DNA of 64,000 nucleotides. Origin: Streptomyces sp. HD (lineage in GTDB: Bacteria; Actinomycetota; Actinomycetes; Streptomycetales; Streptomycetaceae). The stretch is from positions 218,936 through 282,935 of the forward strand of contig NZ_JAQMYP010000006.1 in NCBI RefSeq assembly GCF_028369295.1. The letters are read 5' to 3'. Numbering within the stretch: the stretch's first letter is position 1; every line of letters begins with the position of its first letter. The position numbers and the translations under genes are program-made. Below are positions 16,609-25,078 of the stretch, piece by piece. A model generated the notes under the pieces. The model was not told the DNA's origin, did no database searches, and saw only the letters and a list, made by a program, of their open reading frames with translations.

Positions 16609-18701
16609 CCACGGACCTCCGTCGGCGTCAGGGAACGCTCCAGCTTCAGATACTCCGTGCGGGCCGCCGCGAGCATGTGCCGCATCTGGAGGCGGTCGCC
16701 CTCCTCGGCCGCGAGGAAGGCTCCGGACAGCGCGATGTTGCGAATCGAGCCGCCCGCGACGGTGAGTTGGGCGAGGAGGCCGGGGTCGATGCCCTTGAGC
16801 GGGGCCCGGGACGGCAGCACCCGGCGCCAGATCTCGGCGCGCTCGTGCTCGGCCGGGAAGGGGAAGTCGACGACGAAGCGGATGCGGCGCATGAAGGCGG
16901 TGTCGAGTGCCTTCTTCATGTTGGTGGTGAGGATGGCGAGGCCGCGGTAGGCCTCCATCCGCATCAGCAGGTAGCTGACCTCCAGGTTGGCGTACCGGTC
17001 GTGGCTGTCCTTGACCTCGCTGCGCTTGCCGAACAGGGCGTCGGCCTCGTCGAACAGCAGCAGCGCGCCGCCGCGTTCGGCGGCGTCGAAGACACGGCGC
17101 AGGTTCTTCTCGGTCTCGCCGATGTACTTGCTGACGACCTGCGAGAGGTCGATGACGAACAGGTCGAGGCCGAGCTCCCTCGCCATGACCTCGGCAGCCA
17201 GCGTCTTGCCGGTGCCTGAGCCGCCCGCGAACATCGCGGTGACTCCGAGGCCGCGGCGCAGAGTGCCGGCGAAGCCCCACTCCTGGTGGACGGTGGCCCG
17301 CTGCCGTACGTGCGCGACAATCTCGCGCAGCACGTTCAACTGCCGCTCGTGCAGCACCAGATCGTCCCAGCCGGCCTCCGGCTCGATCCGGCGGCCCAGC
17401 TCGTCCATGCCGACGCGGGCCTCCTCAAGACCGGCCCGCCAGGCGAGTTGAGCGGCGTCCAGCTCGTCCTCGTACGGCAGCCGGCGGCGTACGGTCGTGG
17501 CGGCGGAGCGTACGACGTGCGGTGGGAGCTGGAACTGCGCGACCAGGGAGCGCAGCTCGCCGTCGTCCAGGTCGGCGACCGGGTGGAACGCCTGCGCCCA
17601 CAGGTCGACCTGCTCCTCGTCGTCCAGACGCGGCACCACCACCCGTGCGCCGTGCGCGCGCTCGGTGCGCAGCGGGTCCTCGCTCGACACCACGACCGGT
17701 ACGGCCGCCCCGGCCAGGAACGCGTCCGTCGCCGCCCGCTGGTCGCGGTCCAGATCACCGACCTCGACCAGCAGCGCGGCGGGCAGCAGGATCGCCTCGC
17801 GCTGCCACAGCCGGGCGAGCCGGTCGCGTTCGGCGGGGTCGGTCGGTACGTCCTCGGCGCCCATGGCGTACAGCCCCAGCCCGGACCGCGCGGCGGCCGC
17901 GGCGGCGATGTCGGCCCGGCTGCGCAGATCACCGCCGGTCACCTCGACGAGCAGCGGCGCGTCCGGGCTCGCCCCCGTCGTCCAGCCCTCGGCGGCCCGG
18001 CTCGCGGCCACGTCGTACGACGGCGGCAACTGCTCCGGCACCGGCGTGCGGCGCAGGCGGCCGTGCAGCCGGGCGTCCAGGTAGGGCGAGCCCAGCAGGA
18101 AGTGCAGAATCCGCTCGTCCAGGCGCAGTCGGGAGGTCGTCAGCCGGGATTCGTCGTCCAGCTCCACGATCCGCCAGCGGCGCAGCGGTGCCACGGGCGT
18201 GAGCGCGCTCCAGTGCGGTTCGGCGAGGGCGGCCAGGGCGAGGGAGAAGGTCGGGTACGCCCGCTGCGGGTCACCGCTGGCGGCGGCGCAGCGGGCCGCT
18301 GTCGTGGGGTCCAGCTCGTCGGCGGCGGTGAGGAGGATGACGTCGCGTTCGAAGGCGGTGAGGCCGAAGCAGCCGACGAGGGCGTCGAGGGGGGCGGTGC
18401 CGGGAGAGGCCAGTGGGGCCGGGCTCGCGGAACTCGCCGAACCGGCGGCACTCGGCGCGCCGGGCCGCGAGGCGCCTGACTGTGGGGCGTCGGACTGCAG
18501 GGCGTCGGACTGACCGGCACCGGCCGCGTGGGCGTCGATGCGGGACAGGACACGCCGTATCTCCTCGGTCAGCGTCACGCCCACGTCGCGTCCGCCCGGC
18601 GTCGCCGAAGCACCCGCCGTGCTCGTGCCCGTACCCGCGCCTGTGCCCGCCGTGCCCGGCTGGTTCGTCCCCATGTCTTCACCTGCCCCCGTGGTCCCCA
18701 T
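16599..18701 (-). CDS. eCIS AAA+ ATPase, Pvc15/Afp15-like
   Basis: The 700-aa protein has a disordered Ser/Ala/Pro N-terminus (about 1-100), a winged-helix-like middle, and a C-terminal AAA+ domain. Walker A is GGSGTGKT near residue 493 and Walker B is LLLFDEAD near residue 547. NMKKALDTAFMRRIRFVVDF supplies the arginine-finger region. ATPases of this class accompany nearly all eCIS loci and are thought to act in assembly or cargo loading rather than in the finished particle. The start ATG is 6 bp after the Pvc16-like stop, with GAGG just ahead. Length fits the family. Confidence 0.92.
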   Translation of the reverse strand: MGTTGAGEDMGTNQPGTAGTGAGTGTSTAGASATPGGRDVGVTLTEEIRRVLSRIDAHAAGAGQSDALQSDAPQSGASRPGAPSAAGSASSASPAPLASPGTAPLDALVGCFGLTAFERDVILLTAADELDPTTAARCAAASGDPQRAYPTFSLALAALAEPHWSALTPVAPLRRWRIVELDDESRLTTSRLRLDERILHFLLGSPYLDARLHGRLRRTPVPEQLPPSYDVAASRAAEGWTTGASPDAPLLVEVTGGDLRSRADIAAAAAARSGLGLYAMGAEDVPTDPAERDRLARLWQREAILLPAALLVEVGDLDRDQRAATDAFLAGAAVPVVVSSEDPLRTERAHGARVVVPRLDDEEQVDLWAQAFHPVADLDDGELRSLVAQFQLPPHVVRSAATTVRRRLPYEDELDAAQLAWRAGLEEARVGMDELGRRIEPEAGWDDLVLHERQLNVLREIVAHVRQRATVHQEWGFAGTLRRGLGVTAMFAGGSGTGKTLAAEVMARELGLDLFVIDLSQVVSKYIGETEKNLRRVFDAAERGGALLLFDEADALFGKRSEVKDSHDRYANLEVSYLLMRMEAYRGLAILTTNMKKALDTAFMRRIRFVVDFPFPAEHERAEIWRRVLPSRAPLKGIDPGLLAQLTVAGGSIRNIALSGAFLAAEEGDRLQMRHMLAAARTEYLKLERSLTPTEVRGWV

Positions 18702-18707
18702 GCCGCC

Positions 18708-19646
18708 TCAGCTCTCGTTGCCTTCGGCCCCACCGTCCGCCTGCGCGCCACGCTCGGGCCCGCCCGGCTTCGCCGGTTTGCCCGTCTGTGCCGTCTTACG
18801 GCCGCGCGCCGGAGCCTTGGTGGGCGACTTGCCGGGGGTCTTGGCCGCGGACTTGGCCGGAGTGGACGCCGACTTGGCGGGCGCCTTCGCCTGCGTCCTG
18901 GCGACGGCCTTCGTGGGCGGCTGGGGTTCCCGTACGGCCGATGACGCGTCAACCGCCCTGCCCGAGCCGTTCACTGATGCCCCGTCGGTCACTGCCTCCG
19001 GCCCGGTTCCCGCCCCCGGCGGAACCGGCGCTCCAGGCGCCCCGAACGGCAGTACCCGTACCTCCGGCCGTTCCACGGGCTTCGCCGGTACCGGTGTCTG
19101 GCGACCCTCGATGAAGATCAGGGACGCCTGGTAGACCACCGACAGCGAGTACGGCGTCTGGTAGAGCATCCCCCACAGCTTCGACGTCTCGTCGATGTCC
19201 ATCACCGTCGGCGAGAACCTCACGCGCTGTGCCGCCTCCGCGAGGTCGCTGCCCGTCAGATACGGCTTCTCACCGGCCTGTTCGATGACGTCCTTCGGCA
19301 GGATCGGGATCTCGTGCAGGGTGCGCACGACGGCGCCGATCAGCCGCTGCCCGACCAGCTCCGTCTCGTCGCCGTACGCGCTGATCAGGTAGTGCAGGTC
19401 CAGTGCGGCGGCCGGGCGTTTGACCAGCGTGCCGTCCGAGGCTCGGGTCGGCAGGTCGTTGTTGCGCATCGCCGTGTTGGGCGTGACCTGGTACAGGAAC
19501 ACGTTGATGGTGGGCTGGTCCGGCGGTTCCGCCGGCGGCTTGCGCGGTTCGACCTTGACGGCCTCGCCGAACTCCGGGCCCATGTTGGATTCCAGCAGCA
19601 GGGCGAGGGCCTGGGTGACATGGGCGATGGCGAGTGCGTTGCTCAT
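18708..19646 (-). CDS. DUF4255 / Pvc16-type tail terminator
   Basis: Residues 1-190 are a DUF4255 domain (NALAIAHVTQALALLLESNM, INVFLYQVTPNTAMRNNDLP, ALDLHYLISAYGDETELVGQ). In eCIS this protein caps the sheath-tube end distal to the baseplate. After residue ~200 there is an unusual tail rich in Ala, Lys, Pro and Ser (AKAPAKSASTPAKSAAKTPG) that is probably disordered. The total of 312 aa is longer than a bare DUF4255 protein. Streptomyces particles are cytoplasmic and not membrane-anchored through a T6SS-like complex; the tail could mediate attachment, which is inference. Confidence 0.9.
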   Translation of the reverse strand: MSNALAIAHVTQALALLLESNMGPEFGEAVKVEPRKPPAEPPDQPTINVFLYQVTPNTAMRNNDLPTRASDGTLVKRPAAALDLHYLISAYGDETELVGQRLIGAVVRTLHEIPILPKDVIEQAGEKPYLTGSDLAEAAQRVRFSPTVMDIDETSKLWGMLYQTPYSLSVVYQASLIFIEGRQTPVPAKPVERPEVRVLPFGAPGAPVPPGAGTGPEAVTDGASVNGSGRAVDASSAVREPQPPTKAVARTQAKAPAKSASTPAKSAAKTPGKSPTKAPARGRKTAQTGKPAKPGGPERGAQADGGAEGNES

Positions 19647-19679
19647 GAAGTCGGTTCCTCGGTTCCTCGGTCCGTCATG

Positions 19680-20423
19680 TCACTCCCGCCCTCGCGCCAG
19701 GTACTCCGCCAGGCTCAAGGTCGCCCCGGAACGGCCCGTCGTGGACGTGCGCTGCCTGCCGCCACCGGACGGCGCCGGTCCCGCCGTCACCTCCAGCCGC
19801 CCGATCTGCACCTGGACCACCTGCTCGGGCGCTTTCCCGGGCCGCCGGGCCGCGGCCTGTCGCACGGCGTCCCGGGCCGCCGCCGTGTCCGCGGCGCTGG
19901 GCCGCAGGGGGGATGACACGGCGGCGGGGGTAGCGGCGTCCGCACCCGGGGGGATGGGCACGGACGCCGCGCTCTGGGGGGAGCCCCGCTCCGGACGGCC
20001 CCGGCCCACCGCACGCTGTGCGGCGTCGGGCGCCGGGCGCGGGCCCGTGGTGACCGGCGCGACGGGGCGCAGCAGCGGTGCTTCGGGCAGGGCCCTCGGG
20101 GCGGGCCGTGCCGGGTCGGCCGGGGTGTGTTCGGTGCGTACGACCGTCCGTTCACGTTCCGTGTGCAGCCGGGCGGCGGGCTGCACGGGACGCGGCTCCG
20201 CCGTCTGCCGGGTGTCGGAGGGCGTGGTGGAAGGCCACAGCAGGTCGGTGCCGTCGTCCGGTTCGGCCGCCGTGGCCCGTACCGCCTCCACCCGTTCGAA
20301 CGGGCCGGGCAGCCGTGGACGTACCCGCACCACGTCCGGGCGAGGACCGGCGGCGGCCGGGGCGTGCCGGGCGATCAGCCGGTCGAGGAAGTCGGGCACC
20401 GGTGCCCCGTCGGTGTCAGACAT
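19680..20423 (-). CDS. eCIS-associated protein, unknown function
   Basis: The 247-aa product starts at the ATG at 20423, overlapping the gp26-like stop by 8 bp. The N-terminus (VPDFLDRLIARHAPAA) is a short helix. The middle is Pro/Arg/Ala-rich and probably disordered. The C-terminus is more conserved-looking: VVQVQIGRLEVTAGPAPSGG and a final ATLSLAEYLARGRE. Proteins of this shape occur between the gp26-like gene and DUF4255 in eCIS loci; no enzymatic domain is visible. It may be a scaffold, assembly factor or tape-measure-like element, but it is short for a tape measure. Confidence 0.75.
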   Translation of the reverse strand: MSDTDGAPVPDFLDRLIARHAPAAAGPRPDVVRVRPRLPGPFERVEAVRATAAEPDDGTDLLWPSTTPSDTRQTAEPRPVQPAARLHTERERTVVRTEHTPADPARPAPRALPEAPLLRPVAPVTTGPRPAPDAAQRAVGRGRPERGSPQSAASVPIPPGADAATPAAVSSPLRPSAADTAAARDAVRQAAARRPGKAPEQVVQVQIGRLEVTAGPAPSGGGRQRTSTTGRSGATLSLAEYLARGRE

Positions 20424-21264
20424 CCGCACACAGCTCCAGGTAGTAGCGGCGCCGCAGCGGGCTGAGCGCCAGGATCTCCGGCTCGCTCCAGCCGTACGAG
20501 GTGGCGAGCAGATGGACGTCGAGCAGCAGGTCCCGTGCCCAGGCGTCCAGTTCGGTCCACAGGTAGGAGGCGATGTCGAGCTCGGCCCGGGTGGCCGCAC
20601 CGCACTCGGGGCAGGCGATGTTGAGTGTCACGTCGGCCCCCGGGTCGGCAGCCTCGACGGCCTCGGCGATCCGGCGCTGGACCGGCACGGGCAGGTCACC
20701 GGCGCCGACGGCGGCACCGTCGCGCGTCGCCGAGACCAGGCAGCGGGCGAGCAGGGCCATACGCGGGTCTGCCGCCCGTGCCGCCGCAGTCAGGTCGGCG
20801 ACACCGGGCAGCCGGAACTCGACGTCCCAGCCGCCTTGTTGGACCCGTACGACGGACCCGGCCGACCCGACGGACCGGCCAGACCCGGCCGATCCGACAG
20901 ACCGGCCAGACCCGGCGGGCCCGGCCTGCCCGACAGTCCCGGCGGACGAGTCGCCCCCGTCCATCGGATCCACCGAACCGCCCCGCCCGCCCAGCGACCG
21001 TGCGAACTCCCCGGCGTCCAGGTCGAACTCCATGTCCTCCCCGCACGCCTGGCAGCCCAGCCGCACCTGCATCCGCTCTCCGAACAGGGCGCGGCGCAGC
21101 GCGAACAGGTCGGACTCGCGCTCCCCCACCGGCAGCACCGGCAGGGCCGCGCCGTCGACGTCCGGGCGCGCCGTGCGGTGCAGCAGCAGAGCGCGCCCGG
21201 ACGGTGCTTCGGCGAGGCCCGCCTCCCAGGTGGCCAGCAGTTCGGCCGCCCCGGTGATCGCCAT
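20416..21264 (-). CDS. T4 gp26-like baseplate hub assembly protein with Cys4 zinc site
   Basis: This 282-aa protein ends in LLATSYGWSEPEILALSPLRRRYYLELC, of which YGWSEPEILALSPLRRRYYL is the T4-type baseplate hub chaperone signature. Two CxxC pairs (GCQACGEDM near residue 72, and ACPECGAAT near residue 229) probably form a zinc ribbon. Between them lies a Gly/Ser/Arg repeat (GSGRSVGSAGSGRSVGSAGS) encoded by a short direct repeat around 20,860-20,930. It follows the tube gene by 33 bp. In T4, gp26 is needed for hub assembly. The repeat insert is unusual and may vary between strains. Confidence 0.8.
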   Translation of the reverse strand: MAITGAAELLATWEAGLAEAPSGRALLLHRTARPDVDGAALPVLPVGERESDLFALRRALFGERMQVRLGCQACGEDMEFDLDAGEFARSLGGRGGSVDPMDGGDSSAGTVGQAGPAGSGRSVGSAGSGRSVGSAGSVVRVQQGGWDVEFRLPGVADLTAAARAADPRMALLARCLVSATRDGAAVGAGDLPVPVQRRIAEAVEAADPGADVTLNIACPECGAATRAELDIASYLWTELDAWARDLLLDVHLLATSYGWSEPEILALSPLRRRYYLELCADV

Positions 21265-21297
21265 CGTCTCCCCCCGCTTCCCTCAACCGGTCCTAGA

Positions 21298-21822
21298 TCA
21301 CGCCGGGTTGAGGAACGACGGCTCCTCCGGCTCGGGAACCTCGTAGTCCCGCTCCCAGCCCTCGCACTCCAGCTTCAGCGACTGGATGGCCACCGCGTTG
21401 GCGTTGGCGTCCAGTTCACCGAGGACCTGGTACTCGCTGGGCCAGGTCCGGTAGAGCTTGTGGGAGACGGCGACCTGGCCGGCCTCGTTGAGGACCTGGA
21501 TCACTATGTCCTTGCGGAAGTCGGCGAGGGACACCTCGGAGCCGAGGCCCGCGCCGACCTGCCAGACCTTGTTGGCCCAGCGGTCGAACTCGGGGTCGTG
21601 GGTGACGCCGCGTTCCAGGGTGATGCCCTCGAACTCGGAGCGGCCCGGCGACTTGCGGGGCGACGAGGGGTCGCCTCCGTGCCGGTGCTTGACGACTTCC
21701 GTCGTCCGCTTCAGCGGACTGATCTTGCTGATGCCCGCGACCGTCCGACCGTCCCACAGGACCAGGAACTTGAAGTTCTTGTAGGGGTCGAAGCGATGCG
21801 CGTTGACCGTGAACTCAGCCAT
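21298..21822 (-). CDS. cis1: Inner tube protein, gp19/Pvc1-like
   Basis: At 174 aa it has the length and motifs of the eCIS inner tube protein: FDPYKNFKFLVLWDGRTVAG, ISKISPLKRTTEVVKHRHGG, FEGITLERGVTHDPEFDRWA, and KLYRTWPSEYQVLGELDANA. It is Hcp/gp19-like and stacks as hexameric rings to form the rigid tube that is propelled by the sheath. It follows the sheath by 33 bp, and only one copy is present in the window, whereas some loci have two or three. The start ATG has a family-typical MAEFTVN beginning. Confidence 0.95.
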   Translation of the reverse strand: MAEFTVNAHRFDPYKNFKFLVLWDGRTVAGISKISPLKRTTEVVKHRHGGDPSSPRKSPGRSEFEGITLERGVTHDPEFDRWANKVWQVGAGLGSEVSLADFRKDIVIQVLNEAGQVAVSHKLYRTWPSEYQVLGELDANANAVAIQSLKLECEGWERDYEVPEPEEPSFLNPA

Positions 21823-21855
21823 CGGATTCCTTCAGTTCTCCACGATTCCCCGCGC

Positions 21856-23715
21856 CTAGAGCGCGAACTGCCCGGACGTCTGCTGGATTTTGACGATCAC
21901 GAACTCCGCCGGCCGGACCGGTGCGATGCCGACCAGGACGTTGACGATGCCGTTCTCGATGTCCTCGGCGGTCGTCGTGTCGCCGTCGCACTTGACGAAG
22001 TACGCCTCGCGCGGGGTGCCGCCCTTGAAGGCGCCCTGACGGAAGAGGGTGTGCAGATACGAGGAGGCGGCGAGCCGGATCTGCTGCCACAGGTTCTCGT
22101 CGTTGGGCTCGAACACGACCCACTGCAGGCCGCGCTGGAGGCTCTCCTCGACGTGCAGCGCGAGCCGTCGTACGGGGACGTACTTCCACTCGCTGTCGAG
22201 GGCGTCGGAGCCCTCCAGCGTGCGGGCGCCCCAGACGACCGGGCCGGTGACCGGGAAGGTGCGCAGGCAGTTGACGCCGAGCGGGTTGAGCAGACCGGCC
22301 TCACGGTCGGTGAGGTTGACGGTGAGCGAGTGCACGCCCGCGAGCCGCGCCTCGGTGCCGGCCGGGGCCTTCCACACGCCGCGCTCGGAGTCGGTGCGGG
22401 CGATGACGCCGGCGACCGCGCCGGACGGCGGGAAGGAACGCAGCCGACCCGTGAGCGGGTCGGTGAGCTGGAGGTGCGGGAAGTACAGGCCCGCGTGGTT
22501 GCCCCGCACGGCGTCGAAGGCAGCGAGCCCGGCGCGTGCGGTGTCGACGCTGGCCCAGGTGCTCGGCGCGTCGACCAGCAGGAAGATCCGCCGCTCGGCG
22601 CACAGCCGCTGGGCGGCCGAGATGACGGTGAGGGCGTCCTCGGTCTTCTCGTACGCCGCGAGTTCGGGCAGCGCCAGCAGGTTGACGTCGGCGATGCCGC
22701 GCAGTGCCTGGATGCCGGACTTGTCGGCCTCGGATCCGATGAGGTCGCGCGGGCCGGGTGCCTCGCCGTCCTCGCCGCCCTCCAGCGGGAAGACCGGCGG
22801 GTTGACGGAGGCCTCCAGGCCGAGGTCGTTGGCGCACTCGCCGAGGAAGCGGACGACGTCCTCGGGGTCGGTGGAGCCGGCGACCACCTGGACACGGCGG
22901 CCGAAGGCGGTGACCTCGGCGCCGGCGAAGGCGTGCTTGCCGGGCGCGTCGGGCAGGGCGCGCAGCTTGCGCTCCAGAAGCAGCGCCAACTCGGCCACGC
23001 TGCACGGGGCTTCGCCGTCGCAGTCGGGGTCGTAGAGCGTGAACTCGCGCTCCACCTCGCCGATCTTGACGGTCAGGTCCACTTCGAGGTTGGGGAGTTC
23101 GTCGCCGAACGGCTTGGAGACGGTGCCGGACGGGTCGGGGCGGCCCTCGCCGACGGCCTCGACGCGGATGAGCCGGGAGCCCGTGTTGATCACGGTCTGC
23201 GCGTAGCGGCCGTTCGCGGGGTCCATGGACAGGCCGGTGAAGCTCTCGCGGGCGTCGCCCTTGGCGTCGTAGACCCTGAGGTTGAAGGTCTCGTCGGGGC
23301 ACGGGGTGTCGTGGTCGACGGCGACGCGCAGGCCGTTGCCCCAGACGCCGGGCTCCTTGGCGTGCACTTCGAGGACCGGGCCCTCGCTGTGGCCCTCGGT
23401 CGACTTGAGGGTGACGCAGGCGGCCTTGCCGCTGCCGGCCTTGGCGACCCGGACGATCACCGCGACGGTGCCGCCGTTGCCGAAGAACTGGTGGACCGCG
23501 TAGCCGACGGCGCTCTGCGCGCTGAGGCCGCCGAAGCGGCGCTCGAACTCCGCGAAGCTGGTGACGCGTACCGGCTCGTTGAGCGGACCCCGTCGGGTGT
23601 GCCCCACAAAGGCGGTCACGGACGTGGTCAGGGTCGAGATCGTGCGGGTGCTGCTGGGAAGCTCTTCTACGTAGACACCGGGATACGTCGGCCTTGCGGC
23701 GCTGACCGCGCTCAT
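21856..23715 (-). CDS. cis2: Contractile tail sheath protein
   Basis: The 619-aa protein starts at the ATG at 23715, about 8 nt after GGAGGGGG; a frame open further up is out of the family. The N-terminus TYPGVYVEELPSSTRTISTL and the C-terminus VGIAPVRPAEFVIVKIQQTS are the sheath handshake regions. Long residues 100-420 form the variable surface domain. It polymerises around the tube and contracts to fire. It is the first gene of the operon; the region upstream to ~24.3 kb must hold the promoter. The single sheath gene and absence of phage head genes identify an eCIS rather than a prophage. Confidence 0.96.
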   Translation of the reverse strand: MSAVSAARPTYPGVYVEELPSSTRTISTLTTSVTAFVGHTRRGPLNEPVRVTSFAEFERRFGGLSAQSAVGYAVHQFFGNGGTVAVIVRVAKAGSGKAACVTLKSTEGHSEGPVLEVHAKEPGVWGNGLRVAVDHDTPCPDETFNLRVYDAKGDARESFTGLSMDPANGRYAQTVINTGSRLIRVEAVGEGRPDPSGTVSKPFGDELPNLEVDLTVKIGEVEREFTLYDPDCDGEAPCSVAELALLLERKLRALPDAPGKHAFAGAEVTAFGRRVQVVAGSTDPEDVVRFLGECANDLGLEASVNPPVFPLEGGEDGEAPGPRDLIGSEADKSGIQALRGIADVNLLALPELAAYEKTEDALTVISAAQRLCAERRIFLLVDAPSTWASVDTARAGLAAFDAVRGNHAGLYFPHLQLTDPLTGRLRSFPPSGAVAGVIARTDSERGVWKAPAGTEARLAGVHSLTVNLTDREAGLLNPLGVNCLRTFPVTGPVVWGARTLEGSDALDSEWKYVPVRRLALHVEESLQRGLQWVVFEPNDENLWQQIRLAASSYLHTLFRQGAFKGGTPREAYFVKCDGDTTTAEDIENGIVNVLVGIAPVRPAEFVIVKIQQTSGQFAL

Positions 23716-24383
23716 CGGCATTCCCCCTCCTACTCCCTGTCTCGGGTACCGGACAAAGGCACCAAGAGATGGCAGAGGGAGGCATTCCCGACCGGAGCAC
23801 GAAAACGCCACCCACAAGGGCGACACCGTCCACGTGCACCGCACCAGTTCCCCCGTCATCACCGTGGGCGATCGGCCACACGGTTCAAGCAGCGCGCTTG
23901 TGACTCCTGATGCTCAAGTGCTCAACCCACCTTGATGTGTTCGAAGTTGACCGAGCAAGGCGCCTTCAGGCCACCCAGGGAGGGGGTTTGGTGAAGGCCC
24001 CCTCTCGGCATCCGCACATCCCGTCTGCGCGCCCCGGGCGGCTGGTTCACGGATTCTGCACAGGGGTGTCCCCGTGGCGTACCGCAGGAGCCGCGAGCCG
24101 CGATGGAAGCGCTTGCCATGCATCGTTCGACTGGTCGCACGACTGTGCGACCTCCCTGAGTCGCACACAACATGCCGTGGCCGGTTTTCCATGGGTGACG
24201 AGAACCCACCCTTGCCGGTCGCCCGTTGTGAGGCCGGCGAAATCTCACCGCCATGTCTTGACATGCGACTGGGACGATTCGCAGCTTGGCCGATCATTTA
24301 GACGCGTGAAGCACGTTCATGTATATGCACTCCAGATCCAACGGAGTGTGCCCATGCGGGATCACTGACGACGCCGCCGCCCG
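23716..24383. promoter_or_regulatory. Intergenic region upstream of eCIS operon; presumed promoter
   Basis: About 670 bp with no supportable gene lies between the sheath start and an amidohydrolase remnant. GC is lower than in the coding regions. All open frames here are short and lack a ribosome site with family-like sequence. It must hold the eCIS promoter reading left. A small inverted repeat (CATGTC-TT-GACATG) lies at about 24,252-24,265. I could not identify a convincing sigma motif. Confidence 0.4.
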
Positions 24384-24944
24384 GCCACCGCCCTGCTCGT
24401 CGCCGCGAACGCGGCAGCGCCCCACCCGGACGCCCGGCACTACGTCATCCACGGCGACTTCATCGGCGCCGACAGCCTCGCCGAGCTCGCCGCGCACGGC
24501 TACGGCGTCAACATGAACCCGGCCATCAAGTGGACGATCTCCGACCTGATGGACGAGGTCATCGGCGCCGAACGTTCCGCCTACCAGTGGCCGGTGCGCT
24601 CCGCCGTCGAGGCCGGAGTCGCGGTCTGCGCCAGCTCCGACGCACCGATCACCGCACCCGACTGGCGGCAGGGCGTGGCCGCGATGATGCTCCGTTAGGC
24701 CAAGGCCAGCGGCCGGCAGAGCGGCCCGGAGCAGTGCGTGGACCTGGCCGAGGCGCTGCGCGCGTACACGGTCAACCCGGCCCGGCAGGACTTCGCCGAG
24801 GAGTGGAAGGGGTCCGTCGAGGTCGGCAAGGTCGCCGACCTGTGCGTCCTGGACCGTCCGCTACTCGACCTGGATCCGCACGCGATCACGGACGCCGAGG
24901 TGGTGATGACGGTGTTCGACGGGCGGATCGTGTACGAAGGCTGA
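24384..24944 (+). pseudogene. YtcJ-type amidohydrolase remnant with nonsense codon
   Basis: The frame carrying ATALLVAANAAAPHPDARHY, VNMNPAIKWTISDLMDEV, WPVRSAVEAG, SSDAPIT, DWRQGVAAMMLR, then TAG at 24696-24698, then AKASGRQSGPEQCVDLAEAL, RAYTVNPARQDFAEEWKGS, and a final DLCVLDRPLLDLDPH is the C-terminal third of an amidohydrolase_3 (YtcJ-like) enzyme of roughly 550 aa. The stop most likely replaced a GAG codon. The N-terminal two thirds, with the metal-binding HxH, are missing. It is therefore a decayed fragment, not a small enzyme. No mobile element is visible at the truncated edge. Confidence 0.85.
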
Positions 24945-25078
24945 GGGATTGGGCTCCTGCACACACAACCCCGCGCGCACGTGGCCCCACGCACACATGA
25001 TCTCCCGCGCACATGGCCCCGCCCGGGGAACGCCGCTACCGTGATCGACCGGCTTCCACGCGGGCGAAGGAGTTGAGG

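Noticed and set aside
1..23715. Prophage
   Set aside because: Tail, baseplate, AAA+ and DUF4157 genes but no capsid, portal, terminase, integrase or lysis gene; gene content is eCIS.
19420..23910. Plus-strand open frame of about 1,500 codons opposite the tube, sheath and other eCIS genes
   Set aside because: Covers five recognisable minus-strand genes and has shadow composition.
23910..24368. Plus-strand frames upstream of the eCIS operon
   Set aside because: Low coding quality, no SD, no family-like motifs.
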